The position numbers were made by a program, and so were the translations under genes. The notes beneath the pieces are model-generated. The model worked only from the letters and a program-made list of their open reading frames with translations. It was not told the DNA's origin and made no database searches. A stretch of DNA of 14,251 nt. Source: Pseudomonadota bacterium. Its GTDB lineage: Bacteria > Pseudomonadota > Alphaproteobacteria > Caulobacterales > Caulobacteraceae. This document shows positions 11,486-14,251 of the stretch, piece by piece (position 1 is the first letter of the stretch; the number at the start of each line of letters is the position of its first letter). The stretch is taken from NCBI GenBank assembly GCA_023428785.1, contig JAEYWU010000051.1, positions 1 through 14,251 of the forward strand, in the 5' to 3' direction.

Positions 11486-14251
11486 TTGAACGACAGCTTT
11501 GTCCATCTGCGGGTGCGCAGCGCCTATTCGCTGCTGGAAGGCGCGATCAAGGCGGGCAAGCTGGGCAAGCTCGCGGCCGACGCCCAGATGCCGGCGATCG
11601 GGATCGCGGACCGGGCCAATCTGTTTGGAGCGCTTGAGTTCTCGCAGGCCTGCAAGGATGCTGGCGTCCAGCCGATTGTGGGCTGCGCCATTCCCGTGAC
11701 CGGGATCGGCGGACGGCGCGCCGAGCGATGGGCTCGCGTGCCGACCATCATGTTGATCGCCCAGACCGAAGAGGGCTGGGCCAACCTCTCTGTCCTTTCC
11801 TCGGCGGCGTTCCTCGATATCGAGGCTACCGATGAGCCGAGTGTCGCGTGGAACAAGGTAGCGGCCCATTCCGCCGGGCTGATCCTGCTGTCCGGCGGGC
11901 CTGACGGCCCGATTGACCCGCTTCTGGTCCAGAAGCGTGAGGCGGACGCCCGTCAGGCGCTCTCGGAGATGAAGGCGGTCTTCGGCGACCGGTTCTACGT
12001 CGAGCTCCAGCGCCATGACCTCAATGAGGAACGGCAGGCCGAGCCGGGGCTGGTGTCATTCGCCTACGACCACGACGTGCCGCTGGTCGCGACCAATGAC
12101 GTCTATTACGGCCCCCCGCACATGGCCAAGGCGCACGAGGCCCTGATCGCCATCGCCGACGGGGCCTTCCTCGGCCAGGACGAACGGCGCAAGGTTTCGG
12201 GCGAGCATTGGTTCAAGCCGGCAGCCGATATGCGGAACCTGTTCGCGGACCTGCCGGAGGCCTGCGACAACACCCTGGATATCGCCCGCCGCTGCGCCTT
12301 TCTGGTCAAGCCGCGTGATCCGATCCTGCCACGCTTCGACACCGGGGCCGGGCGCTCGGAGCCCGAAGAGCTGGCGCACCAGGCGCGCGAGGGCCTCAAG
12401 GCGCGTCTCAACGGGCTGGATATGGCCGCGGAGGAAGCCGACTACTGGGCCCGCCTCGAGCGCGAGATCGGCGTCATTCAGTCGATGGGCTTCTCGGGCT
12501 ACTTCCTCATCGTTTCGGACTTCATCAAATGGGCCAAGGCCCATGACATCCCGGTAGGTCCTGGCCGGGGTTCGGGCGCCGGCTCGATGGTCGCCTGGGC
12601 GATGGCGATCACGGACCTGGACCCGCTTCGCTTCGGCCTGCTGTTCGAGCGCTTCCTGAACCCTGAACGGGTGTCCATGCCCGACTTCGACGTCGACTTC
12701 TGTCAGGAGCGGCGCGACGAGGTGATCGCCTACGTCCAGGACAAATACGGCTTCGACCGGGTCGCCCAGATCATCACCTTCGGCACACTGCAAGCCCGCG
12801 CCGTGCTTCGCGATGTTGGGCGGGTGATGCAGATGCCGCTCGGCCAAGTCGACCGCCTGGCCAAGATGGTCCCGAATAACCCGGCCAATCCCGTGACCCT
12901 AGCCCAGGCCGTGGAGCTTGAGCCCCGCCTCAAGGAGGCCAAGGCTGAGGACCGAACGGTCGAGAGCCTGATCGAGACGTCGCAGAGCCTCGAGGGCCTC
13001 TACCGCAACGCTTCGACGCACGCTGCCGGCATCGTCATCGGCGACCGCCCGCTGGTCGAACTGGCTCCGCTCTACAAGGACCCGCGCTCCGACATCCCGG
13101 CCACCCAGTTCAACATGAAGTGGGTCGAGCCGGCGGGTCTGGTGAAGTTCGACTTTCTGGGCCTCAAGACCCTGACTGTCCTCGAGCGCGCTTTGGGCTA
13201 TCTGAAAAAGCGTGGGGTCGAGCTCGATCTCCTTCGTCTGCCCCTGAAGGACCAGGCCACTTTCGACCTCATGGCCTCAGGTCAGACCATCGGCGTGTTC
13301 CAGCTCGAAAGTCAGGGCATGCGCGACACGCTGCGCAAGATGCGGTGTGAAAGTCTGGAGGAGATCATCGCCCTGATCTCGCTCTATCGCCCCGGGCCGA
13401 TGGAGATGATCGACACCTATGTCGACCGCAAGTTCGGGCGCCAGGAGGTGGATGTGCTCCACCCCACGCTGGAGCCGGTCCTGACCGAGACCTACGGCGT
13501 CATCATCTACCAGGAACAGGTGATGCAGATCGCCCAGATCCTGGCCGGCTACAGCCTCGGCGAAGCGGACCTGCTGCGCCGGGCCATGGGCAAGAAGAAA
13601 AAGGAGGAGATGGACTTCCAGCGGGCCCGGTTCGTCTCCGGGGCCAGCGAAAAGGGCGTGCCCGAGGCGCAGTCCGGATCCATCTTCGACCTGGAGGCCA
13701 AGTTCGCCGGCTACGGCTTCACCAAGTCGCACGCCGCCGCCTATGCGATGATTTCGTACCAGACCGGGTGGCTGAAGGCGAACCACCCGGTCGAGTTCTT
13801 CGCCGCCTCCATGTCGCTGGATATCTCAAACACTGACAAGCTGGCGATCTTCTATCAGGATGCCCGCAAGGCCGGGGTGACCCTCCTGGCGCCAGATATC
13901 AACCGCTCGGCCGCCGATTTTGACGTGGAATATGATGACGAGGGCAAGGGCGCGGTCCTGTATGCCCTCGGCGCCATCCGTAACGTCGGGCTGGAGGCCA
14001 TGCGCCATGTGGTCGAGGTGCGGGAGACCGGCGGCCGATTTGCCGACCTGTTCGACTTCCTCGAGCGGGTCGACCCGCGGGCGGTCAACAAGCGGGCGCT
14101 GGAGGGGCTGGCCAAGGCTGGTGCACTGGACAGCCTGCACCCGAACCGTCGCCAGATCATCGATCAGGCCGATACGCTGATGGCCTATTGCCAGAGCGTG
14201 GCCGCCGAGCGCGCCTCGTCACATGTCAGCCTGTTCGGCGCGGATCAGGCC
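11486..14251 (+). CDS. dnaE: DNA polymerase III alpha subunit, N-terminal 922 residues (3' end outside window)
   Basis: This is the replicative polymerase catalytic subunit (C-family). The PHP domain opens at FVHLRVRSAYSLLEGAIKAG; the usual HxH metal motif reads HLR, fitting an inactive PHP that relies on a separate DnaQ proofreader. Catalytic aspartates are D402 and D404 in PDFDVDF and D556 in VKFDFLGLKTL, almost the same numbering as E. coli (401, 403, 555). PGRGSGAGS, the LISLYRPGPM block, the YQEQVMQIA fingers region and GYGFTKSHAAAYA are all present. The start is TTG 11486: the frame is closed by TGA at 11432-11434, no ATG or GTG lies between, and GAAAGG (11472-11477) is correctly placed. 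It lies 85 bp after the sidA-like gene with no terminator between. It runs off the window. Confidence 0.96.
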   Translation, partial: MNDSFVHLRVRSAYSLLEGAIKAGKLGKLAADAQMPAIGIADRANLFGALEFSQACKDAGVQPIVGCAIPVTGIGGRRAERWARVPTIMLIAQTEEGWANLSVLSSAAFLDIEATDEPSVAWNKVAAHSAGLILLSGGPDGPIDPLLVQKREADARQALSEMKAVFGDRFYVELQRHDLNEERQAEPGLVSFAYDHDVPLVATNDVYYGPPHMAKAHEALIAIADGAFLGQDERRKVSGEHWFKPAADMRNLFADLPEACDNTLDIARRCAFLVKPRDPILPRFDTGAGRSEPEELAHQAREGLKARLNGLDMAAEEADYWARLEREIGVIQSMGFSGYFLIVSDFIKWAKAHDIPVGPGRGSGAGSMVAWAMAITDLDPLRFGLLFERFLNPERVSMPDFDVDFCQERRDEVIAYVQDKYGFDRVAQIITFGTLQARAVLRDVGRVMQMPLGQVDRLAKMVPNNPANPVTLAQAVELEPRLKEAKAEDRTVESLIETSQSLEGLYRNASTHAAGIVIGDRPLVELAPLYKDPRSDIPATQFNMKWVEPAGLVKFDFLGLKTLTVLERALGYLKKRGVELDLLRLPLKDQATFDLMASGQTIGVFQLESQGMRDTLRKMRCESLEEIIALISLYRPGPMEMIDTYVDRKFGRQEVDVLHPTLEPVLTETYGVIIYQEQVMQIAQILAGYSLGEADLLRRAMGKKKKEEMDFQRARFVSGASEKGVPEAQSGSIFDLEAKFAGYGFTKSHAAAYAMISYQTGWLKANHPVEFFAASMSLDISNTDKLAIFYQDARKAGVTLLAPDINRSAADFDVEYDDEGKGAVLYALGAIRNVGLEAMRHVVEVRETGGRFADLFDFLERVDPRAVNKRALEGLAKAGALDSLHPNRRQIIDQADTLMAYCQSVAAERASSHVSLFGADQA

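Noticed and set aside
12056..12847. 263-codon minus-strand frame opposite dnaE
   Set aside because: Shadow of dnaE, whose polymerase motifs are unambiguous in the plus frame.
1..14251. CRISPR array, tRNA or rRNA genes
   Set aside because: No regularly spaced repeats of CRISPR type, no tRNA cloverleaf and no conserved rRNA segments were seen by eye.

Overview
The window is high-GC alphaproteobacterial chromosome. The SPOR–nagZ–scpA–scpB–tatABC order, the 29-residue SidA-like gene beside dnaE and the codon use point to Caulobacterales, probably Brevundimonas or a close relative. That assignment is inferred from gene content, not from a database match.

Layout: (1) 1-2905 is a tightly packed plus-strand operon: the 3' end of a SPOR-domain protein gene, nagZ (peptidoglycan recycling), scpA and scpB (condensin partners), joined by 4-bp start/stop overlaps. 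(2) 2989-5061 encodes an exported M13 metallopeptidase, with an inverted repeat just ahead of its Shine-Dalgarno sequence. (3) 5183-7753 holds tatA, tatB and tatC followed by an overlapping M28-family lipoprotein peptidase. (4) 7789-11243 is a complete 3,455-bp IS1595-family transposon with 24-bp terminal inverted repeats (22/24 matching) and a perfect 8-bp target duplication (GGGGGCTT). (5) 11311-14251 holds a 29-codon gene matching the size, membrane character and setting of the Caulobacter SOS division inhibitor SidA, then the first 922 codons of dnaE from a TTG start.

The transposon is the accessory part. Besides its transposase it carries five passenger genes. A GNAT-like acetyltransferase and a coupled 65-residue protein read rightward. 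An unrecognised 271-residue protein, a PIN-domain ribonuclease and a 55-residue acidic protein form a coupled leftward operon behind a promoter that looks leaderless. The two sets converge on one hairpin terminator. Part of the passenger DNA is visibly AT-richer than the host and the transposase gene, so the cargo probably has a separate origin.

The element inserted directly upstream of the sidA-like/dnaE promoter. The target duplication rebuilt the bases at the -35 edge, so the core promoter and its tandem LexA-like repeats look intact while everything further upstream was moved about 3.5 kb away.
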